Shown: in pieces, positions 52,672-61,411 of the stretch
Layout: each line of letters begins with the position of its first letter
How positions within the stretch are numbered: the stretch's first letter is position 1
Origin: Gordonia westfalica
Lineage (GTDB): Bacteria; Actinomycetota; Actinomycetes; Mycobacteriales; Mycobacteriaceae
NCBI RefSeq assembly: GCF_900105725.1
Contig: NZ_FNLM01000036.1
Span: 248,001-312,000, forward strand
DNA: 64,000 nucleotides
Direction: 5' to 3'
Translations under genes and position numbers: made by a program
The notes under the pieces: model-generated
The model's database searches: none
What the model saw: only the letters and a program-made list of their open reading frames with translations
Told to the model about the DNA's origin: nothing

Positions 52672-53402
52672 GAGTGCACCTCCCGCGCCATCGCCCGCGC
52701 GTTCATGATGATCGCGTGCAGCGGTTTGGTGAGTCGAAGGTATTCGTAACCGTTTCCGGCGGAGGAGAACTCACCGCGGAGCGCGCGACGCATGAAGTCG
52801 TCGGTGTCGGACAGCATCAGATCCACCCAGGTGGCGGGGGCGGCCTCGAAGGTGAACGTGGCACCCAGCAGGGCTCGCCGCGTGACATCGATGACCTGAC
52901 CCTTGTAGATGCGCAGGTGCACTTCACGGTCACCGCATCGCAGTCCGACGGTGCCGTCCCAAGTGGAGACCGACGAGGTGAACGCGGCGTCGGAATGCAA
53001 CCGTCCACGCAGTTGCTCACCCCACTCGACCGAGCAGAAGTCAAGAGAAGGAACAACTTCGGGACGGACCTCGGTACGCCAGGTCTCTGTTCCGCATTCG
53101 CGGACCCGCCCGGTGTCGTCGAGGAGACGGATCTCCCGATCGATGCCGTCGGGGCCGACGCGGGTCACGACGGTCGTGGCCTGGATACGGTCCGACTCGG
53201 TGATCGGCTCTGCGGCCGACCAGGTGACACCGGCCCGTGCGGCGGCCGGGATCGGATCGGCCAGCCACTCCGCCAGCACCATCCCGAACGACTGTGAACG
53301 AGAAGGGATGCGGAGTCCGTGACGTTCCAACACGTCGGTGGCGAGGTGGGTGCCGCTGGAGGTCCGGACGCCCACTCGGTGCGACGCGATCACCGTGGTC
53401 AT
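52668..53402 (-). CDS. Protein of unknown function, possible hotdog plus SCP2-like halves
   Basis: A 244-residue protein. The N-half (about 40-125) with TESDRIQATTVVTRVGPDGIDREIRLLDDTGRVRECGTETWRTE has the beta-rich look of a hotdog domain. The C-half (about 140-240), FTSSVSTWDGTVGLRCGDREVHLRIYKGQVIDV, then FTFEAAPATWVDLMLSDTDDFMRRALRGEFSSAGNGYEYLRLTKPLHAI, recalls SCP2-type sterol/acyl-CoA carriers. Neither assignment is firm. It is coupled to the dehydrogenase upstream and the hydrolase downstream. Confidence 0.6.
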   Translation of the reverse strand: MTTVIASHRVGVRTSSGTHLATDVLERHGLRIPSRSQSFGMVLAEWLADPIPAAARAGVTWSAAEPITESDRIQATTVVTRVGPDGIDREIRLLDDTGRVRECGTETWRTEVRPEVVPSLDFCSVEWGEQLRGRLHSDAAFTSSVSTWDGTVGLRCGDREVHLRIYKGQVIDVTRRALLGATFTFEAAPATWVDLMLSDTDDFMRRALRGEFSSAGNGYEYLRLTKPLHAIIMNARAMAREVHS

Positions 53403-54592
53403 GACCCGGCCCTACCCAGCAACTCGTCGGAGATGATGCGCATCTGGATCTCGCTGGTGCCCTCGAAGATCTTGGTGAGACGTGCGTCGCGCCAATGCCG
53501 TTCGACCTGGAAGTCCGTGGTGTACCCGGCGCCGCCGTGGATCTGGACGGCCTCGCTCGTCACGTGTTCGGCCATCTCGGTGGCGACGAGCTTGCACATC
53601 GACGCCTCGAGCGAACACCGCCGGCCGGTGTCGATGTCGGTGGCCACCGAGTACATCAGCTGGCGGGCCGCCTCGATGTCCGCGGCCATCTTGGCGATCT
53701 TGAAACGCAGGTGTTGGAAGTCCGCGAGCTCGTGGCCGAACTGCTTACGGGTGTGCATGTAGGCGATCGAGTCCTCGAGCGCGGCGCGGGCCAGGCCGAT
53801 CGCCCGGGCGGCCGTGTGCGCGCGACCGACCTCGAGCCCGCTGACCGCCAGGTAGAAGCCTTTGCCCTGCTCGCCGAGCATGCGATCGGCGGGGATGCGG
53901 AAGTTGTCGAAGGACAGTTCCCAGGTGCTCCAGCCGAAGTAGCCGATCTTGCGGACCTTGGTGCCGGAGATGCCCTCGGGGAAGACGCCGCGTTCCTTCT
54001 CGACGAGGAAGGCGCTGATGCCGCGGTGCGGCTTGGCCGGGTCCTTGTTCGGGTCGGTGCGGGCGAACAGCACAAGGTAGTCGGCCTCGTCGGCGTAGGT
54101 GCACCACATCTTGGTGCCGTTGACGACCCAGTCGTCGCCGTCACGCGTCGCGCGGCAGGAGATGTTTGCGACGTCGGAGCCCGCCTCGGCCTCGGAGAGC
54201 GCATAGGCGCCGAGGTACTCGCCACGTGCCACGCGTGGCAGCAGCGCGGCCTCCTGCTCGGGGGTGAAGCCGCCGCCCATGCCGTTGCCGCGTGCCAGCA
54301 GTCCCGACACACTCATCCATGCACGCGAGAGCTCCTCGGCGACAAGGCAGTACTCGAAGACGCCGAGTCCGAGGCCGCCGTGCTCCTCGGGGATCATGAT
54401 GCCGAAGAACCCGACCTCGGCCATCGCCTTCTTGAGGGTGTCGGGGATGGTTCCCTGGACTGGGTCGAGCTCGTTGGCGACCGGCAGGACCTGCTTCATG
54501 GCGAAGTCGCGGGCGAGGTCGCGGATGGCGATCCGGTCCTCGGTCAGATATCGCGGGCTGTCGGTCCGGGGCTGTGACGGCCGATGGGTCAT
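53399..54592 (-). CDS. Acyl-CoA dehydrogenase
   Basis: A 397-residue enzyme: EEHGGLGLGVFEYCLVAEELSRAWMSVSGLLARGNGMGG, ALSEAEAGSDVANISCRATRDGDDWVVNGTKMWCTYAD, RKQFGHELADFQHLRFKIA, QIHGGAGYTTDFQVERHWRDARLTKIFEGTSEIQMRIISDELL. The C-terminal FEGTSEIQ is the standard FAD/active-site end. It is the first gene of the five-gene operon ending with the thiolase at 48871; a TetR operator (54648-54662) lies 56-70 bp upstream. Confidence 0.9.
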   Translation of the reverse strand: MTHRPSQPRTDSPRYLTEDRIAIRDLARDFAMKQVLPVANELDPVQGTIPDTLKKAMAEVGFFGIMIPEEHGGLGLGVFEYCLVAEELSRAWMSVSGLLARGNGMGGGFTPEQEAALLPRVARGEYLGAYALSEAEAGSDVANISCRATRDGDDWVVNGTKMWCTYADEADYLVLFARTDPNKDPAKPHRGISAFLVEKERGVFPEGISGTKVRKIGYFGWSTWELSFDNFRIPADRMLGEQGKGFYLAVSGLEVGRAHTAARAIGLARAALEDSIAYMHTRKQFGHELADFQHLRFKIAKMAADIEAARQLMYSVATDIDTGRRCSLEASMCKLVATEMAEHVTSEAVQIHGGAGYTTDFQVERHWRDARLTKIFEGTSEIQMRIISDELLGRAGS

Positions 54593-54647
54593 GGCCTTCT
54601 CCTAGTGAATGCGAGCCGGAGGGATCGAGTCGGTGGCACGATCACTC

Positions 54648-54662
54648 ATTAACGGTCGTTCA
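54648..54662. promoter_or_regulatory. TetR operator, copy 1
   Basis: Read on the minus strand: TGAACGACCGTTAAT (core AACG-N2-CGTT), between the TetR gene (ends 54679) and the acyl-CoA dehydrogenase start (54592). It differs at one base from copy 2 at 55401-55415. Confidence 0.7.
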
Positions 54663-54678
54663 CCATTAGAGCACCGGG

Positions 54679-55305
54679 TCAGCCGGCGGTCAATGCCTGA
54701 TCGAGCCCTGGCCGGTATCCGACGAGGTTGAGCGCGTACTGGCCGTAGTCCTCCGCGACCTCTTCTGCCGTCCGCGGTCCGTCGGGTCGGAACCACACGG
54801 GGATTCCGGCGCACATCAGGAGAACCGCGGTGACCGCCTGGTGTACGCGATCCACATGAAACAAACCCTGGTCGACGGCCCTTTCGGCGATGTCGATGAA
54901 CTGTTGCTCCTGGGCATCACGCGAGCCGACGACGCGCTTGCGGTCGATCTCGCCCAGGTAGCGCAGCTCGGTGTTCGCGACCAGGCATTCGCGAGGCTTC
55001 TGTGCGGTGTAGAGGGCATGCGTGACGACCGCCGCACGCCACTGTTCGGCGGGGGACTTGCCGGCCCGGCGGATCGCGTTACGGGTTGCGGTGAACTGCT
55101 CGTCGCTCGCGGTGCGGAGGATCTCGACCAGTAGATCGGACTTGTTCTCGAAGTGGTTGTACACGTTCGCGGCGCTGCAACCAGCGCGATTGCCGATGGT
55201 GCGCATCGTCGCGCCGTGGAATCCGGCGGTGAAGAACTCGTCGAGCGCGGCGTCGAGTATGCGGTCGCGGGACGCGGCGGTCGCCGACGGCGATCGGGTG
55301 TTCAT
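54679..55305 (-). CDS. TetR-family regulator of the 48.9-54.6 kb operon
   Basis: A 208-residue TetR protein. ASRDRILDAALDEFFTAGFHGATMRTIGNRAGCSAANVYNHFENKSDLLVEIL is the DNA-binding domain; the C-terminal helical domain includes QKPRECLVANTELRYLGEI. It resembles the KstR2/FadR-type TetR group that binds acyl-CoA. ATG 55305 is chosen as the family-length start. Operators of the form TGAACGA-S-CGTTAAT flank the gene on both sides, indicating control of the dehydrogenase operon and of the gene at 55468. Confidence 0.87.
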   Translation of the reverse strand: MNTRSPSATAASRDRILDAALDEFFTAGFHGATMRTIGNRAGCSAANVYNHFENKSDLLVEILRTASDEQFTATRNAIRRAGKSPAEQWRAAVVTHALYTAQKPRECLVANTELRYLGEIDRKRVVGSRDAQEQQFIDIAERAVDQGLFHVDRVHQAVTAVLLMCAGIPVWFRPDGPRTAEEVAEDYGQYALNLVGYRPGLDQALTAG

Positions 55306-55400
55306 CTGCTCAGGGTAAGGCGGAGTCGTCCGACCAGCAAGGACGCGTAGCCGAGGTCGGTTGACGCTTCCCATCGAGTCGGTTTATGGTGTGGCTCACA

Positions 55401-55415
55401 TGAACGAGCGTTAAT
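55401..55415. promoter_or_regulatory. TetR operator, copy 2
   Basis: TGAACGAGCGTTAAT, 53 bp before the SnoaL-like gene (55468) and 96 bp before the divergent TetR start (55305). Confidence 0.7.
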
Positions 55416-55467
55416 CTAGGTAATCAACCACACGGCCCCGATCGCGGGCCGACTCCGGAGGATGCGC

Positions 55468-55962
55468 ATGACCACGAGCACCGAACCCGATCTGGCCGCG
55501 CGGGTGACGCGCCTCGAAGATCTCGAGGCGATCCGCGCGCTGGACGCGCGGTATTGCCGTCACCTCGACGACGGGAACTGGGATGACCTGATGGCCCTGT
55601 TCACCGACGACGGCGAGTTCGACGGCCTGTCGAACCCGCGTGGCAAGACCGAGATGCGGGCCTTCTTCGCAGGCCTCGCCGATGGTGGCCTCACATCGTT
55701 CTGGCACTTCATCACCAACCTCGAGATCGAGATCGACGGTGACCGGGCCGTTGCCCGGTCCTTCCTGTGGCAGCCGTGCGTACTCGACGGCATCGCGTCG
55801 ATCGCAGCAGGTCGGTACACCGACGAGCTGGTCAAGCAGGACGGGCGGTGGCTGTACCGGGTGAAGAAGGTGCGCTTCCATTTCTTCGGACCGCTCACCG
55901 ACGGATGGGACGAGGATCAGTTCGCGCTGGACTCGGCACGCGCTGCGGCGGTGAACCGGTGA
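55468..55962 (+). CDS. SnoaL-like/NTF2-fold protein
   Basis: A 164-residue cone-fold protein: LEDLEAIRALDARYCRHLDDGNWDDLMALFTDDGEFDG at the start and RYTDELVKQDGRWLYRVKKVRFHFFGPLTDGWDEDQFA near the end, as in SnoaL_4-type polyketide cyclases, dehydratases and small isomerases. ATG 55468 is preferred over 55462 because GGAGG sits 6 nt upstream. Its stop overlaps the GTG start of the DUF485 gene. Confidence 0.8.
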   Translation: MTTSTEPDLAARVTRLEDLEAIRALDARYCRHLDDGNWDDLMALFTDDGEFDGLSNPRGKTEMRAFFAGLADGGLTSFWHFITNLEIEIDGDRAVARSFLWQPCVLDGIASIAAGRYTDELVKQDGRWLYRVKKVRFHFFGPLTDGWDEDQFALDSARAAAVNR

Positions 55963-56336
55963 CCGAGCCGAGAACGCCGGCGGCCGGGGTGCGCTGGACC
56001 GACATGCTGGCCCTGCCCGAGATCGTCGAACTGCGTCGGCGTCGCCGAACCGTCACCATCGGCCTGGGCGTTGCGACGATCGCGCTGTTCGCGGCGTTCA
56101 TCGTCGGCTTCGCCTACTTCCCCGAAACCCTGGGTAGCACGATGATTGCCGGAATTCCGTTGTCTCTGTGGGTGGTTCTCGCGGAGTTCGTCGGCACCTG
56201 GGTTCTGGTGTTCTCCTACTTCAAGCTGTCGGCGACCTATCTACAACCGGCCGCGGACTCTGCGACCGCCGCGGTGACGGCGGTCATCAGGGACGCCGAC
56301 ACGACGGGCATCTCGACGAGGGAGTACTCGGCATGA
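55959..56336 (+). CDS. DUF485-family membrane protein, symporter partner
   Basis: A 125-residue protein with two hydrophobic spans (TIGLGVATIALFAAFIVGFAYF and IPLSLWVVLAEFVGTWVLVFSYFK), an N-terminal cytoplasmic stretch LALPEIVELRRRRR, and a soluble tail. DUF485 proteins (YjcH type) accompany ActP-like solute:cation symporters. The GTG start overlaps the previous TGA, and its own stop overlaps the symporter ATG, so the pair is tightly coupled. Confidence 0.8.
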   Translation: MTEPRTPAAGVRWTDMLALPEIVELRRRRRTVTIGLGVATIALFAAFIVGFAYFPETLGSTMIAGIPLSLWVVLAEFVGTWVLVFSYFKLSATYLQPAADSATAAVTAVIRDADTTGISTREYSA

Positions 56337-57943
56337 GCAACGACACCGACTTCTTGGCCATCGCCATCTGCGTGGCGGTCATCTCGCTGACCCTGTGGAT
56401 CACCTTCGCGGTGGCGCGACGGTCGCGCAGTGCAGACGGGTTCTTCGCTGCGGGACGGTCGATCAAGAGCTGGCAGAACGGCTTTGCCATCTCCGGCGAG
56501 TTCATCTCGGCGGGCAGCTTCCTGGGTACCACCGGATTGATCTTCTACAAGGGTGTCGACGGAACGATCATCCTGTTCACCTCGGTCATCTCGTTCATCC
56601 CGGTCCTGCTGCTCCTCGCAGAGAAGATGCGCAACATAGGCAAGTACACGATCGGCGACGTTCTGGTCTTCCGGACCGAGTCCCGTGGCGTGCGTGTGGC
56701 CGTCGCCCTCAGCACCGTCGCGACCGGAACGTTCGTCCTGCTCGCCCAGTTGGTCGCCGCGGGCACACTTCTCGAGGCGATCTCGGGAGTCCCGTTCTGG
56801 GTTTCGGTGCTCGTCGCGGGAACCCTCATGGCGGTCTATGTCTTCGTCGGCGGGATGGTCGCCACCACCTGGGTTCAGGTGATCAAGTCCTCCATCCTGG
56901 CCATTCTCGCGGCGGTGATCGCGCTGGGCGTGCTGGCGAAGTTCGGCTTCAGCCTCCCTCTCCTGTTCTCGTCGGCCACCGAGCACGCCGTGGAGAGCGA
57001 CGCGATCTTCACCCCGGGCGTGATCTTCGGCGACGGTGGAACGATCAACCTGCTCTCCTACGCACTGACTTTCGCGCTCGGCACGGCCGGCATGGCGCAC
57101 ATCCTGATCCGGTTCTTCACCGTGCCGGAGGCGGGAAGCGCGCGTCGCTCGCTGGGATGGACCGTGGCGCTGTGCAGCATGTTCTACCTGATCGTCGTCC
57201 TCATGGGCTTCGGCGCGGCTGCTGTTCTCGGTGGCGACGGTTCCGAGAAGGTCGGTCCCGGAGGCAACCTCGCAGCACCGGTGCTGGTCACGGAGCTGGG
57301 CGGCGGCGAGGGAACTCTCGGCGGCTCGCTCGCGCTCGCGCTCGTCTCGGCAGTGGCCTTCGCCTCGATCGTCGCGGTGGTCGCCGGCGTGGTGATCTCC
57401 GCCGCCGGCACTTTCGCGAGGGATGTGTGGCCGTCGCTGGTCCGGGCGAACCGTGGCGCCGGTGACCCGGCGGTCGAGGTCGACGAGGAGCAGCAGGCTC
57501 GGGTGGCCCGCTACGGCGCAGTGGTGTTCAGTGTCTTCGCGATCGGGACCACCCTCATGATCGGCGACGACACCAACATCACCTACTTCATGGGGATGGC
57601 GTTCATGGTGGCCGGCAGTGCTCATCTCCCGGCGCTGGTGCTCAGTCTGAGCTGGCGGCGCTTCACCGCAGTCGGGGCCAGATGGGGAATCCTCACCGGT
57701 TTGATCTCGACGATCCTCACCCTCATGCTGACCGACGCCCTCTGGATGGGCAGCGGCGACGCACCTCTCGGCATACAGCTGCCGGTCATCATCACCTTGC
57801 CGCTCGGCCTCGCCGCCTGCGTGCTGGGATCCCTGCTCTCGGGGCGCACCATCGAGGATGCCGGTCACGACGACGAGAAGTTCGCCGAGATGATCGTGCG
57901 GGCGGAGACCGGAATCGGTGCGGAGGCCGCCTCGACGCACTGA
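56333..57943 (+). CDS. Solute:sodium symporter, acetate/monocarboxylate (ActP) type
   Basis: A 536-residue, about 13-helix SSS-family transporter: ARRSRSADGFFAAGRSIKSWQNGFAISGEFISAGSFLGTTGLIFYKGVDG at the start is typical of ActP, and GTAGMAHILIRFFTVPEAGSARRSLGWTV is a second signature. It takes up a short carboxylate, acetate- or pyruvate-like, with Na+ or H+. The overlap with the DUF485 gene supports the two-component arrangement known for yjcH-actP. Confidence 0.86.
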   Translation: MSNDTDFLAIAICVAVISLTLWITFAVARRSRSADGFFAAGRSIKSWQNGFAISGEFISAGSFLGTTGLIFYKGVDGTIILFTSVISFIPVLLLLAEKMRNIGKYTIGDVLVFRTESRGVRVAVALSTVATGTFVLLAQLVAAGTLLEAISGVPFWVSVLVAGTLMAVYVFVGGMVATTWVQVIKSSILAILAAVIALGVLAKFGFSLPLLFSSATEHAVESDAIFTPGVIFGDGGTINLLSYALTFALGTAGMAHILIRFFTVPEAGSARRSLGWTVALCSMFYLIVVLMGFGAAAVLGGDGSEKVGPGGNLAAPVLVTELGGGEGTLGGSLALALVSAVAFASIVAVVAGVVISAAGTFARDVWPSLVRANRGAGDPAVEVDEEQQARVARYGAVVFSVFAIGTTLMIGDDTNITYFMGMAFMVAGSAHLPALVLSLSWRRFTAVGARWGILTGLISTILTLMLTDALWMGSGDAPLGIQLPVIITLPLGLAACVLGSLLSGRTIEDAGHDDEKFAEMIVRAETGIGAEAASTH

Positions 57944-57994
57944 TTCGGTGACAATCTCCTCGGACCCAGGGCTTCGGCGGTAGGGTCCGGGGAG

Positions 57995-58840
57995 ATGAAA
58001 GGGGTTCGGCACGTGGGATCTTCGGCGCAGGGACGGCTGGCAGGCAAGGTCGCGTTCATCACGGGCGTCGCCCGAGGTCAGGGGCGGGCCCACGCGGTAC
58101 GGCTGGCGTCGGAGGGTGCGCAGATCATCGGCGTCGATCTCGCCGGGCCGCTGCCGGGCGTTCCGTACGATCCCGCCACCGAGGACGATCTCGCCGAGAC
58201 CCGGCGGCTGGTCGAGGACCTCGGCGCCAAGGCTGTCCTCACCCGTTGTGACACCAGAGATCTCGACGGACTCTCCGCGGCCGTCGGCGACGCGGTCGAG
58301 GCACTCGGCGGGCTCGACGTCGTGGTCGCGAACGCGGGTATCTGCATCCCCGAGACGTGGGATGAGGTGACCCCGCAGAGCTTCCGCGACACGATGGACA
58401 TCAACGTGACCGGCGTCTGGAACACCGTCACCGCTGCGGCTCCGCATCTCATCGACCGCGGTGGGGGATCGATCATCCTGACCAGCTCACTCGCCGGGAA
58501 GAAGCTGCAGCCCTTCATGGTCCACTACACGACGAGCAAGCATGCGCTGGTCGGGATGTCGCGTGCCTTTGCGGCGGAGCTGGGACAGCACGACATCCGC
58601 GTCAACACAGTGCACCCCGGTGCGGTGATCACGCCGATGGGCTCCGGGCGCATGGTGGAACGCATCGAGGAGACGAACAAGGCGAACCCGCGTCTCGCCG
58701 GCATGGGGATGACCTTCCTGAACCAGTTCGCCGCCGAGGCCGACGAGGTCGCGAACGTGGTGGCCTTCCTGGCGTCCGACGAGTCGAAGTTCATCACCGC
58801 CGAGGAGATCTCGATCGACGGTGGCGCGCAGCATTTCTGA
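57995..58840 (+). CDS. SDR of the mycofactocin-coupled type
   Basis: A 281-residue SDR with FITGVARGQGRAHAVRLASEGAQIIGVDLAGP, an extended loop VPYDPATEDDLAETRRLVEDLGAKAV, VVANAGI, YTTSKHAL and AEEISIDGGAQHF. The GxARGQGRxHA motif plus the inserted D-L-A-E-T loop define the mycofactocin-dependent SDR group, which keeps NAD bound and hands electrons to mycofactocin. The mft biosynthesis genes are not in this window. It probably oxidises an alcohol linked to the neighbouring catabolic operon. Confidence 0.83.
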   Translation: MKGVRHVGSSAQGRLAGKVAFITGVARGQGRAHAVRLASEGAQIIGVDLAGPLPGVPYDPATEDDLAETRRLVEDLGAKAVLTRCDTRDLDGLSAAVGDAVEALGGLDVVVANAGICIPETWDEVTPQSFRDTMDINVTGVWNTVTAAAPHLIDRGGGSIILTSSLAGKKLQPFMVHYTTSKHALVGMSRAFAAELGQHDIRVNTVHPGAVITPMGSGRMVERIEETNKANPRLAGMGMTFLNQFAAEADEVANVVAFLASDESKFITAEEISIDGGAQHF

Positions 58841-58852
58841 GGAGACCGCAGA

Positions 58853-58892
58853 ACGCGCAGTATGGGCCGTGTACCCGGCCCGCACTGCGCGT
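58853..58892. terminator. Terminator hairpin between convergent genes
   Basis: ACGCGCAGT (58853-58861) pairs with 58884-58892, continuing after a 2x2 internal loop with GGGCC/GGCCC, between ends at 58840 and 58922. Confidence 0.7.
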
Positions 58893-58921
58893 CCACGCCC
58901 TTGCCACACTGATGGATCAGA

Positions 58922-60115
58922 TCAGCGCATCTCGCCGGCTCCCTCGTAGGGGTTGAGGCTCAGCAGCAGGTCGCCCTCTTCGAAGCGCGAGTACCGGAAG
59001 TCGCGCGGGTCGACGTTCTTGAGGGTCGTGGTGCCGGTGAGCAGGAGGTCGGCGACCAGTTTGCCCACGGCGGGAGAGATCTTGAAGCCGTGGCCGGAGA
59101 ATCCGGTCGCGAGGAACAGGCCGTCGACCGGAGCGGGACCGATGATCGGGTTGTAGTCCGGTGTGACGTCGTACGCGCCGACATACGAACTGGTGATGCG
59201 AGGGTCGGGCATGTCCGGGAGGCGATGCCCCGCCTTCATGACGATCTTGTCGACCGTGCTCGCGTCGGCGCGATTGATGTAGTTGTCGGGGTCGATGTAC
59301 TCGGGCGCCGAATGGTCCGAATTGCCCATGAGCAGTTCGCCGTTGGGCTCGCGGCAGATGTAGGAGAGGCCGGCGAGGTCGGAGAGCACCGGTACGACGG
59401 GCGTCGGTTCGCCCTGGTCGATGAGAACCAGCTGCGCGCGTTGTGCCTTCACGTCGACCGGGACGCCGACACCGGCGGTCAGCTGCGGGGTCCACGGGCC
59501 GGCGGCGACGATGACCGTGTCGGCGTGGATGGCGTCGCCGTTGGCGAGCTGCGCGCCGATGACTCGACCGCTGCTGTCCTGCAGGAGTTCCGTGACCGCG
59601 GTCGACTGCTTGATCTTGACCCCGAGTTTGCGGGCGGACGCGCCGAAGGCCATACCGGCCATGTAGGCCTCGCCACGTCCGCCGAGCGGCTCGTAGGCGA
59701 AAGCGGCGAAGTCGTCGAGGTGCAGTCCTGGCCACAGTTCGGCCATCTTGTCGTGACCGATGAGTGAGACGTCGATCCCGAGGCCCTGCATCATGGAGAC
59801 GTTCGCCTCCAGCGGCGCGATGTTGTTCTCACCCACGCCCACCACGTATCCGCACTGCTGGAAGGCCATGTCGTCGCCGAAGAGCTCAGTGGCCCGCGTG
59901 AAGATGTCGACGCCGTACCAGGACATCGCAGCCAGCGACGGGTTGCCGTAATGGCAGCGCACGACGCCGCTGGACTTGCCGGTCATTCCCGAGCAGAGGG
60001 TGTCCCGCTCGACGACGAGAACATCGGTCACGCCCTGGTCGGCGAGAGACCACGCGATCGCGAGACCCTCGAGTCCGCCGCCGACGATGAGATAACGAAC
60101 AGTTGTGGTTGCCAT
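58922..60115 (-). CDS. FAD-dependent amine/amino acid oxidase (DAO, SoxB-like)
   Basis: A 397-residue DAO-family flavoprotein: the Rossmann motif YLIVGGGLEGLAIAWSLADQG at the N-terminus, SGMTGKSSGVVRCHYGNPSLAAMS, VIVAAGPWTPQL, and FSGHGFKISPAVGKLVADLL at the C-terminus. This matches sarcosine oxidase beta/glycine oxidase-like enzymes that oxidise secondary amines or amino acids. It is followed in the same orientation by an M20 amidohydrolase and HutD genes, suggesting use of a nitrogen compound. Confidence 0.85.
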   Translation of the reverse strand: MATTTVRYLIVGGGLEGLAIAWSLADQGVTDVLVVERDTLCSGMTGKSSGVVRCHYGNPSLAAMSWYGVDIFTRATELFGDDMAFQQCGYVVGVGENNIAPLEANVSMMQGLGIDVSLIGHDKMAELWPGLHLDDFAAFAYEPLGGRGEAYMAGMAFGASARKLGVKIKQSTAVTELLQDSSGRVIGAQLANGDAIHADTVIVAAGPWTPQLTAGVGVPVDVKAQRAQLVLIDQGEPTPVVPVLSDLAGLSYICREPNGELLMGNSDHSAPEYIDPDNYINRADASTVDKIVMKAGHRLPDMPDPRITSSYVGAYDVTPDYNPIIGPAPVDGLFLATGFSGHGFKISPAVGKLVADLLLTGTTTLKNVDPRDFRYSRFEEGDLLLSLNPYEGAGEMR

Positions 60116-60176
60116 GGCAGTTCACCTTTCGGTTGAGGTCAGGGGGATGAAGCGTTGGGGGTGTGAAGGATTCGGT

Positions 60177-61409
60177 TCAGCCGAGGAGTTCGGCGAGAAC
60201 GGTGGCGAGGGCGTCGCCGCCGCGATCGGCGTCGGGGTCTTCGACGTACTCCTCGGGGGAGTGCGAGATACCGGTCGGGTTGCGCACGAACAACATTGCG
60301 GTGGGGATACGCTCCTTGAGGACGCCGGCGTCGTGTCCGGCGCCGGTCGGGAGGATGGGGGCGTCGGGCAGGATCGACGACAACCGTCCGCGCAGCGCGG
60401 GGTCGAAGTCGACGCGCGGGCTCATCGAGGCCTCGGTCAGCGTCATCGTGCAGCCCTCGGCGGCCGCGTGTTCGCGTGCCGCCGCGGCGATGTCGGCGAC
60501 GAGAGCGGCGACGACCCCGTCGTCGGAATGCCTGACGTCGAGCCACACGTCGACCCGCGAGGCGATCACGTTGCTGCCGCCGGGAACCGGATCGAGTTTG
60601 CCGACCGTCGCGCGTGCACCGTCGACCAGCTTGCCCAGGCGCCGGACATCGATCACCGTGGCGGCCGCGGCCACCATCGGATCGCTGCGGTCGTTCATCA
60701 GCGTCGTCCCGGCGTGGTTGCCCTGCCCCGAGAAGGAGAGCAGCCATCGGCCGTGGCCGAGGATCGACGACCCGATCGCGACGGGCGAGCCGTGGTCGAT
60801 GAGGCCGCGGCCCTGCTCGACGTGGAGTTCGACGAAACACCCGATCTGGGAGAGACGTTCGTCGTCGCGTCCCATGTGAGCCGGGTCGAGGCCGTTGCGG
60901 GCGGCCAGCTCGGCGAACGTGGTGCCATCGGCATCGGTGAGGCCCATGGCACGTTCGACCGAGACCGCCCCGGTCATCAACTGCGAACCGAGACAGGCGA
61001 GTCCGTAACGTGAGCCCTCTTCCTCCGGGAACACGGCGAGTGCGAGCGGGCGTGCCGGCTCGATGTTCCGGGCCCGCAGGATGTCCACGGCATTGAGGGC
61101 CGAGGCGACGCCGAGAGGGCCGTCGAAGGCGCCGCCGCCGGGCACCGAATCGAGATGGCTCCCGGTGACCACCGCATCGGACAGTGGCGCCCCGGTCGGG
61201 TTCCACCATGCCCAGATGATCCCGTTGCGATCGCATTCGACGTCGAGGGAGCGGTCCGTGGCGGCCGCGGTGAACCATTCGCGCAGTTCGAGTTCGGCAC
61301 TCGAGTACACGGGCCGGCTGTAACCGCCTCGCGATGCATCCGTGCCGATGCCGGCGATCTCGGCCATCAGGCCGCTCACCGTCGAACCGACGTGTGTGTT
61401 GTCTGCCAT
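60177..61409 (-). CDS. Zn-dependent M20 amidohydrolase (allantoate/N-carbamoyl amino acid hydrolase type)
   Basis: A 410-residue M20 enzyme: VVTGSHLDSVPGGGAFDGPLGVASAL (metal His and Asp), VFPEEEGSRYG (general-base and metal Glu), CFVELHVEQG, GQGNHAGTT in the lid domain, and PTGAGHDAG plus GISHSPEEY near the C-terminus. This is the AllC/HyuC pattern that hydrolyses ureido groups of allantoate or N-carbamoyl amino acids. ATG 61409 is used; a TTG two codons upstream is less likely. It is adjacent to hutD (stop at 61412). Confidence 0.87.
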   Translation of the reverse strand: MADNTHVGSTVSGLMAEIAGIGTDASRGGYSRPVYSSAELELREWFTAAATDRSLDVECDRNGIIWAWWNPTGAPLSDAVVTGSHLDSVPGGGAFDGPLGVASALNAVDILRARNIEPARPLALAVFPEEEGSRYGLACLGSQLMTGAVSVERAMGLTDADGTTFAELAARNGLDPAHMGRDDERLSQIGCFVELHVEQGRGLIDHGSPVAIGSSILGHGRWLLSFSGQGNHAGTTLMNDRSDPMVAAAATVIDVRRLGKLVDGARATVGKLDPVPGGSNVIASRVDVWLDVRHSDDGVVAALVADIAAAAREHAAAEGCTMTLTEASMSPRVDFDPALRGRLSSILPDAPILPTGAGHDAGVLKERIPTAMLFVRNPTGISHSPEEYVEDPDADRGGDALATVLAELLG

Positions 61410-61411
61410 TC

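Noticed and set aside
56237..58447. Long open frame (736 codons) on the minus strand opposite the symporter and SDR genes
   Set aside because: Product is a low-complexity Arg/Asp/Glu/His-rich sequence typical of antisense frames in high-GC DNA; the plus strand has clear symporter and SDR motifs.
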